Assembly (NCBI RefSeq): GCF_018141185.1
Contig: NZ_CP058560.1
Coordinates: forward strand, 1,550,001-1,614,000
Source of the DNA: Methanobacterium alkalithermotolerans
GTDB taxonomy: Archaea > Methanobacteriota > Methanobacteria > Methanobacteriales > Methanobacteriaceae
Reading direction: 5' to 3'
Length of the DNA: 64,000 nt
Below the pieces are notes generated by a model that saw nothing but the letters and a program-made list of their open reading frames with translations, searched no databases and was not told the origin of the DNA. Each line of letters begins with the position of its first letter. Positions within the stretch are counted from its first letter, which is position 1. The translations under genes and the position numbers were made by a program. Shown in pieces: positions 1 to 8,196 of this stretch.

Positions 1-195
1 GTAGGAGAAAAATAAAACTCCTAAAATTAAAGAAGCAATTAACCCTACTGCGGTACTCCTTTCTTCATAATTAGTTAGATAAGTGGCTAAAAATCCAGTA
101 AAAGTGAAGGTGAAAATCGCATCTAAAAAAATCGAAAGAATAATTCCGGCAATAATACTCATGAAAACTGCAAAAGTGGAACTTTGATTGGCCAT
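1..195 (-). CDS. Small membrane protein, partial (3' end outside window)
   Basis: The reading frame enters from the left edge on the minus strand and starts at ATG 195-193, with AGGAG about 10 nt upstream. The 65 visible residues begin MANQSSTFAV and form two hydrophobic stretches (about residues 10-32 and 50-65) joined by a short polar loop with YEER. This indicates at least two membrane helices. The protein resembles the small helical membrane proteins of methanobacteria sometimes labelled DUF5518, but too little is visible to assign a family. It is divergent from the pelota gene, with 253 bp between them. No function is proposed. Confidence 0.6.
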   Translation of the reverse strand, partial: MANQSSTFAVFMSIIAGIILSIFLDAIFTFTFTGFLATYLTNYEERSTAVGLIASLILGVLFFSY

Positions 196-399
196 AGCGA
201 CATTACTCCTGTTTTAAATCATATAAAACTTAAGTGGTACAGAATAAATTAGGGTTCTTATAATATAGTTATATTAAATCTAAGCTTAATATTTAAGTTG
301 TGATATGAGGTTATAAAAATACTTTTAAAACTCGAAATTACTAAATTATTAATAAAGATTATTCAAAATAATAAATGCCTTTAAATTAACATTATTTAG

Positions 400-448
400 C
401 TAATTATAAAGAAATGGATATTTAAAATTTGCTACAGGGGGCATTATA
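400..448 (+). promoter_or_regulatory. Putative promoter and leader of pelA
   Basis: A TATA-like AATTATAAAG lies at about 400-409, roughly 40 nt before the pelota ATG. A G-rich AGGGGG sits about 8 nt before that ATG. The rest of the gap from 196 is AT-rich and shows no gene. Confidence 0.4.
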
Positions 449-1510
449 ATGCGAATTACTTATCAGGATAAAAAAAGAGGAATCATAGAACTGATGCCTG
501 AAACCCTGGATGATTTATGGCACTTATCACATATAATTGAAGAGGGAGACGTATTATCTTCAAAAACAACTCGTAGAATTCAGGATACTACTGGAGATAA
601 ATTAAGAAGTGACCGTGGAATAAAAAAAACGTTTTATTTAGGGATACGCGTAGAAATCATTAATTTTCATATGTATACTGGTCAATTGCGAACCACAGGA
701 ATCATTGTAAAAGGTCCAGAGGATTTAATTCCTTTAGGGTCTCACCATACTCTGGAGATAAAATTAAATGTCTCCATACGTATAAAGAAAAATAAATGGA
801 GTAAATGGACTCTTAAAAGACTAAAACAAGCTATAGAATCTTCGAAAAAGTTATCTGCTATAATACTGGTTCTGGAAGATGATGTGGCCGACATGGGGTT
901 AATTCGCCAATATGGGGTGGAGTATTATGGTCCTATTGTGGGGAATATATCTGGAAAAAGAATTGTAGAAAAAGATAGAAGAAAAAATGTGATTAATTTT
1001 TATGAAAAGATTGTTGAGGCCCTGAAAAAATTTAAAGAAGTGCAGAATTTGCTTATTGCTGGTCCGGGATTTGTTAAAAGTGATTTCTATTCTTATTTAA
1101 AAGAAAAATATCCTGAAATTGCAAAAAATTCTATTTTGGAGAGCACTGGAACTGGGGGCAGGGTAGGAATATCTGAAATTTTAAAAAAAGGCACCATAGA
1201 GAAGATGACTTCTGAAAACCGTGTGGCAGGGGAAATGAGATCGGTAAACAAAGTACTAGAAAAAATAGCTAAATCATCCCCTAAAGTAGTTTACGGTAAA
1301 AAGATGGTTATTAATGCAGTAAATGCTGGAGCTGCAGAGGAATTACTTATTCTGGATAAAATGGTGCGCCAGGAAAACATGGAAAAGACCATGGACATAG
1401 TGGAAAATATGAAGGGCAAAGTTACCATGGTAAGCAGTGAACACGAAGGCGGAAAACAACTGGAGGCTCTAGGTGGAATGGCCGCACTTTTGAGATATGG
1501 TATCAACTAA
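449..1510 (+). CDS. pelA: mRNA surveillance protein pelota
   Basis: Archaeal pelota (Dom34) is a cytoplasmic release-factor-like protein that, with aEF1A and RLI/ABCE1, rescues ribosomes stalled on mRNA. The 353-residue length is typical. The N-terminal Sm-like domain (about 1-130) contains DTTGDK and SDRGIKKTF. The central eRF1-like domain (about 130-255) includes LVLEDDVADMGLI and AGPGFVKSDFY, and the C-terminal eRF1_3-like domain carries YGKKMV and SSEHEGGKQL. Like Dom34, it has no GGQ motif. Its recycling partner RLI is also in this window (44805-46583). The ATG is preceded by a G-rich ribosome binding site. Confidence 0.95.
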   Translation: MRITYQDKKRGIIELMPETLDDLWHLSHIIEEGDVLSSKTTRRIQDTTGDKLRSDRGIKKTFYLGIRVEIINFHMYTGQLRTTGIIVKGPEDLIPLGSHHTLEIKLNVSIRIKKNKWSKWTLKRLKQAIESSKKLSAIILVLEDDVADMGLIRQYGVEYYGPIVGNISGKRIVEKDRRKNVINFYEKIVEALKKFKEVQNLLIAGPGFVKSDFYSYLKEKYPEIAKNSILESTGTGGRVGISEILKKGTIEKMTSENRVAGEMRSVNKVLEKIAKSSPKVVYGKKMVINAVNAGAAEELLILDKMVRQENMEKTMDIVENMKGKVTMVSSEHEGGKQLEALGGMAALLRYGIN

Positions 1511-1597
1511 AAAATCGAAAATAAATAATGAGGGATACTAATCATGTCCTGAAAATTTTTTAAAGGCCGGACTATAATTAATTACAGGTTAAATAAA

Positions 1598-2479
1598 ATG
1601 TATAACGCGATTATAGGAGCATTAATTTTATCAACATCACTAAGTATTATTCTGGCTTTGATATTGACTAAACTGGGAGAAAAAAACCGGGCTGGAAATT
1701 TATATGTGATGGTGCGGGGAGGAACTCCTCGAGCAGTTGGTTTAGCACCATTTATAACTTTACTATTATTTTTACCATACCCTTTTAAAGACTTAGTGGC
1801 AGTAATGGGTATTTTGGCCTTTTTAGACGATGTTTTAGGCAGAAAAAAATCATCCAGAATCCCGGTAGAATGGGGTCAGATTTTCCGGGGGATGGGTATG
1901 ATACTGGTTGTGATTATAGGTTATCCCTATCTGGGAATAGCAGCTATACTTGTGGCTTTAATGATTCAACCCATGAATATTGCAGATATGCAGCCGGGAT
2001 CTGCATGTAGTAGTATAATTGCAATGTCCTTATTGGTAATATTTTTAATGATCTTCCAGGGCAACACCACTTTTTTACTTGTTCCTTCCCTCTTGCTGGC
2101 GGTGTGTGTGGGATATGCTCCTTTAGATTATAAAGGTAAAGTTATGCTGGGTGAAGTGGGAAACCATTCTATGGCCATTGTACTGGGACTGTCTTTTTTC
2201 TTATTAGGTGGTTTAAGTGGATTAACAATAATGTTTCTGGTTAATGTTATTTGGATAGCATTTCTACGTCGCAAAAATCTCCATATATTCCTGGAAAAGA
2301 AACTTTCAATTAAAAATCCCACCGGGGGGGATTATTTTATGGATGTACTCACCGGTGGAGGTATGGTGGATTTAATTAGAAAAATAGTACTTAAGAATAA
2401 ACAAATAATCATTAAAAATCGATTTTTAATAAAATTAGGTTTCAGGAGACTATTATATAATCCATTTGCCCGGGAATAA
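1598..2479 (+). CDS. MraY/WecA-like glycan-phosphopolyprenol transferase, likely pseudomurein pathway
   Basis: This is a 293-residue polytopic membrane protein with about nine hydrophobic segments. After the third segment comes FLDDVLGRKK, equivalent to the acidic DDxxD catalytic region of the MraY/WecA/GPT family, and later GEVGNHSMAI, resembling the conserved cytoplasmic loop. These enzymes transfer a sugar phosphate from a UDP-sugar to a lipid carrier. In Methanobacteriales, MraY-like proteins are candidates for loading pseudomurein precursors on undecaprenyl phosphate. It starts 87 nt after pelota with CAGGTT upstream of the ATG. A MurG-like glycosyltransferase lies 1.9 kb downstream. The substrate is inferred, and the sequence is diverged from bacterial MraY. 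Confidence 0.7.
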   Translation: MYNAIIGALILSTSLSIILALILTKLGEKNRAGNLYVMVRGGTPRAVGLAPFITLLLFLPYPFKDLVAVMGILAFLDDVLGRKKSSRIPVEWGQIFRGMGMILVVIIGYPYLGIAAILVALMIQPMNIADMQPGSACSSIIAMSLLVIFLMIFQGNTTFLLVPSLLLAVCVGYAPLDYKGKVMLGEVGNHSMAIVLGLSFFLLGGLSGLTIMFLVNVIWIAFLRRKNLHIFLEKKLSIKNPTGGDYFMDVLTGGGMVDLIRKIVLKNKQIIIKNRFLIKLGFRRLLYNPFARE

Positions 2480-2489
2480 TTTTTAATTT

Positions 2490-4169
2490 TTATATTTTTC
2501 TCATTCTAATTATGGATATAATCAGGGCCAGTGCAATTAAAAAACTAACTAAAAACCCTACTATTCCTAAATATGGAAAATTTTGGAGTATTAAAGCTTC
2601 ATTAGGCATAATAACTAAAGAAGATCCAATTATCAGGGATGAGATGAGCAAAGCCATTGATATACGGTTGGTAATTCTTTCCAGGGTTTCAGTAAACTTA
2701 TCCAGGTCTTTGTGTTCCAGTTCCATTTTAAAATTACCCTTTTCCAGCCTCATTAAACTGCGAGTTATACTCTGGGGCAAATCACGATAAATATGTTCCA
2801 GATTAATAAGGGCACTGGTGGTGTTATCTAAACGGCGTAAAGGATTTAAACGATCTTTAATAAGCCTTTTGACCATTTTTTTGGCTATGTGCAGACCATT
2901 AAAATTAGGATCCAATCTTTGCCCCAGGTCTTCTGCCATACTCATCACTCTTCCCAGCAAAATAAAGTCCCGGGGAACTCTAATTTTATGTTTAATAAGC
3001 AGGGTAGGCATACTGAATTCACTCATCAGTTCCCCCACCTGATTCATATCTGCCCCATAGTAACGATCCAGCAAATCCATAAGATCATATTTGAGTGATT
3101 CTATATCTGTGCTATCTGATATCATATTCATGTACTGCAACTGGTTTATCATTCCTTTGACATCATAGTTTACCATAAAAACAAAAAGTTCTGCCAGGTT
3201 ATCTCTGAAATCCTGATCAAGGTTGCCCATCATACCAAAATCTATAAAACAAAGCACATTACCATTTTGAACCAGTATATTTCCGGGATGGGGATCGGCA
3301 TGGAAAAAACCATTTATAAATATTTGCTTGAAATAACATTCTGCTCCTCTTTCTGCTATGGTCCGGGCATTGAATTTTATTTCAGAATCAATAATTTCGG
3401 TTAGTTTGACCCCCTCCACATATTCCATGGTAAGAACCCGGAGGGTGGAAAACTCCCGATAAATCGCCGGAGCATAAACTGTTTCATCATCCTCAAAAGA
3501 AGCCCGGAACCTTTCAGCATTATTTGCTTCCTGATTGTAATCAAGTTCTTTTTTTATAGCCCTTTCAAATTCATCCACTATTCCCGGAAGGTTATAATAT
3601 TTAAGGCTGGGCATGCGTTGATCAACCATTCCAGCCAGATAGCGCATGATAATTATGTCCTTATTAATTTGATCCACTATTCCCGGGCGCTGAACTTTTA
3701 CCGCGACTCTTTCACCATTTTTTAGTATGGCTTCATGAACCTGACCAATTGATGCAGAAGCAACAGGTACTTCTTTAAATTCTATAAATGTTTCTTCAAA
3801 TGGATTATTTAATTCCTGTTCCACCACTCTTTTTACTTCAGTAAAATCAAAAGGAGTAGCTTCGTCCTGCAATTTAGATAGTTCTTCTGCAATATCCTTA
3901 CCAACCAGATCAGGACGGGTACTTAAAACCTGCCCTAACTTGACAAAACTGGTTCCTAACTCTTCCATAACCAGACGGACCCTTTCGGGAACACTACTAT
4001 CAAACTCTTCTTCAGGATCCCTTAAATGCAGATTCAAAGTAAAAAATAACTTATTTCTCAGCCCTAAATCGTCCAGAACATTTCCAAACTGGTATTTTGC
4101 CAGAACGCTAACAATTTCTTTGATTCTGTTCATATCTGGCCTTTTAGATTCAAATGGACTGAATTTCAT
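2490..4169 (-). CDS. ABC1/AarF/UbiB-family atypical kinase with C-terminal membrane anchor
   Basis: This 559-residue protein carries the hallmarks of the ABC1 (UbiB/ADCK) family: the N-terminal KxGQ segment (FVKLGQVLSTRPDL), the alanine-rich nucleotide loop VASASIGQVHEA, the lysine motif VAVKVQRPG, the catalytic-loop FHADPHPGN and the metal-binding IDFGMMG. Two hydrophobic segments at about 505-530 and 535-555 likely anchor it in the membrane. In bacteria and eukaryotes the family supports isoprenoid-quinone synthesis. Methanobacteria lack ubiquinone, so the archaeal role is unknown and probably concerns prenyl lipids. The first ATG lacks a clear ribosome binding site. The internal ATG at 4133 has AAAGG six nt upstream and may be the true start. 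It is convergent with the MraY-like gene, 10 nt apart. Confidence 0.88.
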   Translation of the reverse strand: MKFSPFESKRPDMNRIKEIVSVLAKYQFGNVLDDLGLRNKLFFTLNLHLRDPEEEFDSSVPERVRLVMEELGTSFVKLGQVLSTRPDLVGKDIAEELSKLQDEATPFDFTEVKRVVEQELNNPFEETFIEFKEVPVASASIGQVHEAILKNGERVAVKVQRPGIVDQINKDIIIMRYLAGMVDQRMPSLKYYNLPGIVDEFERAIKKELDYNQEANNAERFRASFEDDETVYAPAIYREFSTLRVLTMEYVEGVKLTEIIDSEIKFNARTIAERGAECYFKQIFINGFFHADPHPGNILVQNGNVLCFIDFGMMGNLDQDFRDNLAELFVFMVNYDVKGMINQLQYMNMISDSTDIESLKYDLMDLLDRYYGADMNQVGELMSEFSMPTLLIKHKIRVPRDFILLGRVMSMAEDLGQRLDPNFNGLHIAKKMVKRLIKDRLNPLRRLDNTTSALINLEHIYRDLPQSITRSLMRLEKGNFKMELEHKDLDKFTETLERITNRISMALLISSLIIGSSLVIMPNEALILQNFPYLGIVGFLVSFLIALALIISIIRMRKI

Positions 4170-4356
4170 ATTAAATTAATATCTTCTTAATTAATATAAT
4201 ACTTTAGTTAAATGTGGGCTAATTAATTAAAATCATTTATATCTGATAAGGGGAATATTTTCACCAAAACGGTAAATATATTTTCAGTTATCCTCAGAAT
4301 AACGGCATATAATTAAATGATTAACCCGAATAAAGTTCCTATAAAGAGGTGTTTTA

Positions 4357-5415
4357 ATGAAAGCATTACTCATGGTCACTGGTCGTGGAATGGGAGGCGA
4401 TGCAGTCACGGCCCTTAATATTTCAAAAGCATTAACCAAAAAAGGAGTAAAGTGTGAATTTGTATTAGATCGTAGTGCACCGGGCATACTACTGGAAAAA
4501 AATGGTATCAAATGGCACAAAATCCGCATACCTCAAGCAGGAGGACATGCAGCCACCAAACTTAAATTGACCAAAGCTGGTCTTAAAACTTCAATCGCGG
4601 CCATGGAGGCAGTTAAAGTCATTAGAAAATCTAAAGCGGATGTTGTAGTGGGAGTAATTGGTGGGGGAGCTATAATTGGGTGCATTTCTGCTAAAATAGC
4701 CCGGGTACCGGGGGTGGGTGTACTTAATACTCCTACTGATACCAGGGTATGCACCCGGCTTAATGCCAGCATAATCCTTCCAGAATCAAACATATTTTCA
4801 CAAGATTCCCTTCCTGAAAATTTATATAAATGTTATGGTCCTGTAAATCCTGATATAATAGCGGGAAACAAAGAAGAAGCACTAAAAAAAATGCCGGAAT
4901 CTTTTGACCCTACAAAAAACACAATTATTTTTTCCTCAGGGTCTTCTTTATTTGAAATGATGGCCCAGGCTGCAAAAAATATTTCTCTAGGTGAAATTGA
5001 TGCTAATATCCTGGTGGTGGGCCATCCCCTGAAAGAGGAATTCTTAAATTTATTCCAAAATACCAATATAATTTATCTGGGCTATGTGGACTGGGTGAAT
5101 GATTTACTAAATTTAGCCGATGTGGCGGTGCTATCTGATGATGGGGTAATGATTCACGAAGCCATAGCTTGCAAAGTACCTATAGTGGCTTTAAATGGAG
5201 TCAAGTATGGTAGATATCATAATATGTCCCGTATCTTTCCCGGGGCACTAATGGAATCGTCACTGGAAAATTTGCAGGATACCTTAAAAGAAGCCCTATC
5301 TCATATAGGGGCCATGAAAAAACAGGCCCAGAAATATGGGGACGATGTTCTCCATTCAGCAGATAAAATTGCGGATATTGTTATGGAGGAGGCTAAAAAA
5401 GGAAGAAGAAAATAA
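4357..5415 (+). CDS. MurG-like glycosyltransferase (GT-B fold)
   Basis: This 352-residue protein has the two-domain layout of MurG/MGDG-synthase-type GT-B transferases. The glycine-rich N-terminal loop is TGRGMGGDAVTALNIS, the central VVVGVIGGGAIIGCISAKI helix-loop follows, and the C-terminal donor-binding half contains VVGHPL, LADVAVLSDDGVMIHEA and CKVPIVALNG. The family moves a sugar from a nucleotide donor onto a lipid-linked acceptor at the cytoplasmic membrane face. With the MraY-like gene nearby, a role in pseudomurein lipid-intermediate assembly is a reasonable inference; another lipid or surface glycan is possible. The ATG is preceded by AGAGGTG. It is read away from the AarF-type gene. 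Confidence 0.7.
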   Translation: MKALLMVTGRGMGGDAVTALNISKALTKKGVKCEFVLDRSAPGILLEKNGIKWHKIRIPQAGGHAATKLKLTKAGLKTSIAAMEAVKVIRKSKADVVVGVIGGGAIIGCISAKIARVPGVGVLNTPTDTRVCTRLNASIILPESNIFSQDSLPENLYKCYGPVNPDIIAGNKEEALKKMPESFDPTKNTIIFSSGSSLFEMMAQAAKNISLGEIDANILVVGHPLKEEFLNLFQNTNIIYLGYVDWVNDLLNLADVAVLSDDGVMIHEAIACKVPIVALNGVKYGRYHNMSRIFPGALMESSLENLQDTLKEALSHIGAMKKQAQKYGDDVLHSADKIADIVMEEAKKGRRK

Positions 5416-5581
5416 GTAAATCCCCATACCTTATAAATTCTTTTTATCATCTGGCTATCTTTTCTTTAAACTGATTTTCACCGGAGTCCGGAACCCTTTC
5501 ATAAGTCCTCTAAAAAAAAAGGTTTCACATCTTTAAACTTTTAAAATTTTATCTTCAATTTTAGATTTTATTCCACAATCC

Positions 5582-6895
5582 TTAATATTTGGCAAAAAAG
5601 CGCATTAATTTATAAATGGAATCTGTGGAAGGATGAGTTTCCACAAAATGATCAAAATCATAAGTTTTACGGTGAATTCTCATTAAAAGGGATAGATAGG
5701 CCATATTATAACGGGCACCAGGGGCAATGGAGGATAATTCCTGGATTGAGCCGGTTTCAATATCCACCATGGTTTTTGTAAATCCTGTGTTACTTGATAA
5801 GACTCTCCAGAATGATCCAGGACCTGCAGAACCAGGTATTTTACCTTCAACCATCTGGGAATAATTTTCTCCATCAAGGGAGGACTTTTTTCCGGAACTT
5901 AAAAAAGCGACATCATAATCCAGGGAAATAGCATATGGTAAGTGCTCATAATTAGCTTTTTTTTCAATACCGGCTGCATTATGGGCGGCTACAATTCCTT
6001 CCATGCGGGCTACCGGCGTAGTTCCCATCCCTCCTATTACATCACCAGCGGCATATATTCCTGGAGCACTGGTTTCCATCCTTTCGTTTACAACTATTTC
6101 TCCTCTTTTTCCAGTTATTACTAAATCTGAAACTAATTGGGAGTTAGGAACAATTCCAGTGGCCAAAAGAACCAATCCTTCCATTTGTCCCCGGGAAGTA
6201 AGGGCACCCGACCTGGTTATTTTAGTAGTATCTACTTTTTCATGGATTTTTATGTCTTTTAAGAGGTTTTTAACCACATATTCTTTAACTTCTTGATCTA
6301 AATTACTTAAAAAGTTATTTCTACATAGAATATGTACTTCTGAACCCATAGAAGAGAATATGGATGCAAATTCAGTAGCAATTATTCCACTTCCCACTAT
6401 TAATAATTTTTCAGGAACTTCCTCCAGATTCAGTATATCCTGATAAGTTATGGCATTTTCAGCACCGTCTATAGGTGGTATAAATGGCCGGCCCCCGGTG
6501 GCTATTATTAATTTATCATATTCTATAGGTTCTCCCTCAACATACAGCAGCCCTTTTTGAAAATAAGCAGGAGCATAAATAATTTTAACACCTGCTTCCA
6601 GAGTTTCTTTCTCTGTAATATGCCTTATTTTACTTAAAGTGGTTTTTATTCCATGGGCCATGTTTTTATATGAAAATTTATAGTTTAATTTTAGGACTTC
6701 CTGGTTTTGAAAGTTAGCTGCATCATTCAGGAACCGGGCTACATCATTTAGCCCACAAACAACCATACATCCTTTATTAAGGCAGGTTCCTCCTAGATCG
6801 GATTTTTCTATAAGAATTACTTCATTTTCCAATCTGGCTAATTCTAAAGCTGCTGCTCTTCCGGCGGGCCCACCACCAATAATTACCATTTTCAT
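5582..6895 (-). CDS. Dihydrolipoamide-dehydrogenase-like FAD/NAD(P) oxidoreductase
   Basis: This is a class I pyridine nucleotide-disulfide reductase-like flavoprotein of about 437 residues. It has the FAD Rossmann motif VIIGGGPAGRAAALELA, then GGTCLNKGCMVV with the two cysteines at the redox-active disulfide position, a second Rossmann loop LIVGSGIIATEFASIFSSMG, and the FAD-binding GIYAAGDVIGG. The C-terminal interface domain ends with HPSTDSIYKL, resembling the His-Pro-Thr (HPT) catalytic element of the family. The disulfide partner and substrate are unknown. The frame extends to a TTG at 6910, but the ATG at 6895 has AGGT about 8 nt upstream and begins directly at the Rossmann strand, so it is preferred. 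The gene diverges from hypC. Confidence 0.82.
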   Translation of the reverse strand: MKMVIIGGGPAGRAAALELARLENEVILIEKSDLGGTCLNKGCMVVCGLNDVARFLNDAANFQNQEVLKLNYKFSYKNMAHGIKTTLSKIRHITEKETLEAGVKIIYAPAYFQKGLLYVEGEPIEYDKLIIATGGRPFIPPIDGAENAITYQDILNLEEVPEKLLIVGSGIIATEFASIFSSMGSEVHILCRNNFLSNLDQEVKEYVVKNLLKDIKIHEKVDTTKITRSGALTSRGQMEGLVLLATGIVPNSQLVSDLVITGKRGEIVVNERMETSAPGIYAAGDVIGGMGTTPVARMEGIVAAHNAAGIEKKANYEHLPYAISLDYDVAFLSSGKKSSLDGENYSQMVEGKIPGSAGPGSFWRVLSSNTGFTKTMVDIETGSIQELSSIAPGARYNMAYLSLLMRIHRKTYDFDHFVETHPSTDSIYKLMRFFAKY

Positions 6896-6956
6896 TTTTA
6901 TAACCTGCAATTTTCCCCATATTTAATAATTTAATACTACTTTTTAGAATCCTCTT

Positions 6957-6978
6957 CTTACATATCTTTATATGTAAG
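6957..6978. repeat. Perfect 9-bp inverted repeat between the oxidoreductase gene and hypC
   Basis: CTTACATAT (6957-6965) is followed by four bases and its perfect complement ATATGTAAG (6970-6978), then a T-rich run. It lies about 60 bp upstream of the minus-strand oxidoreductase gene and 160 bp before hypC, so an operator or RNA hairpin is possible. Confidence 0.55.
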
Positions 6979-7137
6979 TTTCTTTACTAAAAATTATATT
7001 AACTTATCTTAAATTTTTGAACTACATGTAATAAACGTGTTACAGATTGTATGTGAATTTTAAAATTTAAAGATTAGGGACTTCTCAGGTCTTCATATTC
7101 TTTAAAATTGTTTTATAAAAATTGGAGAGATATTTAA

Positions 7138-7392
7138 ATGTGCATTGCGGCACCTGCTCAAATAATTGAAATCAATGATGATGATAAAATTGCTGTTGTG
7201 GATTTTGGCGGAGTTAGACAGCAAGTAAAACTGGATTTAGTAGAAAACGTAGAAGAAGGACGATATGTTTTAGTCCATTCTGGATATGCCATTGAAGTTA
7301 TGAGTGATCAAGCTGCCAAAGAATCTTTAGAAGCATGGGATGAACTTTTAAAGGCTTTGGACGAAGAAGACAAATACCAGTCAACTCAATAG
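7138..7392 (+). CDS. hypC: Hydrogenase assembly chaperone HypC
   Basis: HypC (HypC/HybG/HupF family) works with HypD in assembling the Fe(CN)2CO ligand set of [NiFe]-hydrogenases in the cytoplasm. The 84-residue protein starts with the signature MCIAAPAQIIEI. Cys2 is the conserved iron- and HypD-binding residue, exposed after Met removal. The OB-fold core includes AVVDFGGVRQQVKLDL and GRYVLVHSGYAIEVM. No other hyp gene is nearby. The ATG is preceded by GGAGAGAT. A T-rich terminator-like stretch follows at about 7418-7438 before the convergent trpY gene. Confidence 0.95.
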   Translation: MCIAAPAQIIEINDDDKIAVVDFGGVRQQVKLDLVENVEEGRYVLVHSGYAIEVMSDQAAKESLEAWDELLKALDEEDKYQSTQ

Positions 7393-7417
7393 CTCCTATT
7401 TTTGTTGAAACAAATTA

Positions 7418-7438
7418 TTTTATTTTATTTTTTTTATA
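7418..7438 (+). terminator. T-rich terminator after hypC
   Basis: The run ttattttattttatttttttt directly after hypC matches the oligo-T signals that end archaeal transcription. It lies between convergent hypC and trpY. Confidence 0.45.
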
Positions 7439-7518
7439 GATCTCTAAAAAGTCCAGATTATAGTTTCAGGGTTATTTCCTGGCATTAAATTATTAAAAAT
7501 TAAATTTTATTTATTATC

Positions 7519-8022
7519 TCAATAGATGGAAACTCTTTTTACATTACTGATTTCTAAAAATTTACTTAACAATTTCCCGGGTATTGGTTTTTCAGTAATT
7601 ATAGTTAATCGGGGATTTTCTTCTAATTCTGGATCTCCAGCATGTGCCTGGCGAATACTAATCCCCTCTGCGGATATAAGGCCACTGGCCTGGGATAGAA
7701 TTCCGGGATTTCCTGCTTCTGCTTCAATTTCAACAATCCCAAAATCAAGGCTGCGCGCCACATTTTTTAATAAAGCACCTGCCGGAAGAATGTTTTCAAA
7801 TATTTCAGATAATTGTTGATCTTTTAGAATAACATCAACCGTTGATTTAATAGTGCGCCTGTCCACACCAACCGATCGGGAAAGTGCTACATCACTTATT
7901 AAAACATCTTTACAATATATTTTTCCTGTCTTATCCACTCTCAAGCCTAAATCTACTATTTTTCGGGCTACATTCATACGAGCAGGATATTTCTCGAATT
8001 TATGGCTAATTTTTTTCCACAT
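7519..8022 (-). CDS. trpY: TrpY-type tryptophan-sensing transcription regulator (HTH + ACT domain)
   Basis: The 167-residue protein has an N-terminal helix-turn-helix region (about 20-75, with DVALSRSVGVDRRTIKSTVDVIL) and a C-terminal ACT ligand-binding domain (about 95-167, with GNPGILSQASGLISAEGISI). It is divergent from trpE, as trpY is in Methanothermobacter thermautotrophicus, where TrpY represses both trpY and the trp operon by binding TRP boxes (TGTACA). A TGTACA lies in the shared promoter region at 8074-8079. The only tryptophan is residue 2 (MWKK), a feature reported for TrpY, where second-codon Trp-tRNA supply was proposed to sense tryptophan. AAGGAGATG precedes the ATG. Assignment rests on synteny and these motifs. 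Confidence 0.88.
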   Translation of the reverse strand: MWKKISHKFEKYPARMNVARKIVDLGLRVDKTGKIYCKDVLISDVALSRSVGVDRRTIKSTVDVILKDQQLSEIFENILPAGALLKNVARSLDFGIVEIEAEAGNPGILSQASGLISAEGISIRQAHAGDPELEENPRLTIITEKPIPGKLLSKFLEISNVKRVSIY

Positions 8023-8052
8023 AACATCTCCTTTAATCTATTAATTGCACTA

Positions 8053-8109
8053 TTATATAAACTTGAGTATAAATGTACATAAATATACAACAAAGCTATT
8101 TATAGTACT
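8053..8109. promoter_or_regulatory. Divergent trpY/trpE promoter region with TRP box
   Basis: A minus-strand TATA box TTTATATAA (8053-8061) serves trpY and a plus-strand TATTTATA (8097-8104) serves trpE. Between them lies TGTACA (8074-8079), matching the TRP box consensus of M. thermautotrophicus TrpY. Weaker related hexamers TATACA (8084-8089) and AGTACT (8104-8109, overlapping the trpE TATA box) may be further half-sites. A box overlapping the TATA region fits repression by blocking TBP. Confidence 0.75.
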
Positions 8110-8196
8110 TTAAAGTATAGAATGAGCAGGGTCTTGGAGGAAGATCTGGAATTTCAAACTAAATTAAAAAATTAAAGGTGAAAATTATGATAAGGA

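Noticed and set aside
5481..5491. CCGGAGTCCGG palindrome between convergent genes
   Set aside because: The centre is a single base, so it cannot form a hairpin; it is short and has no T tract next to it.
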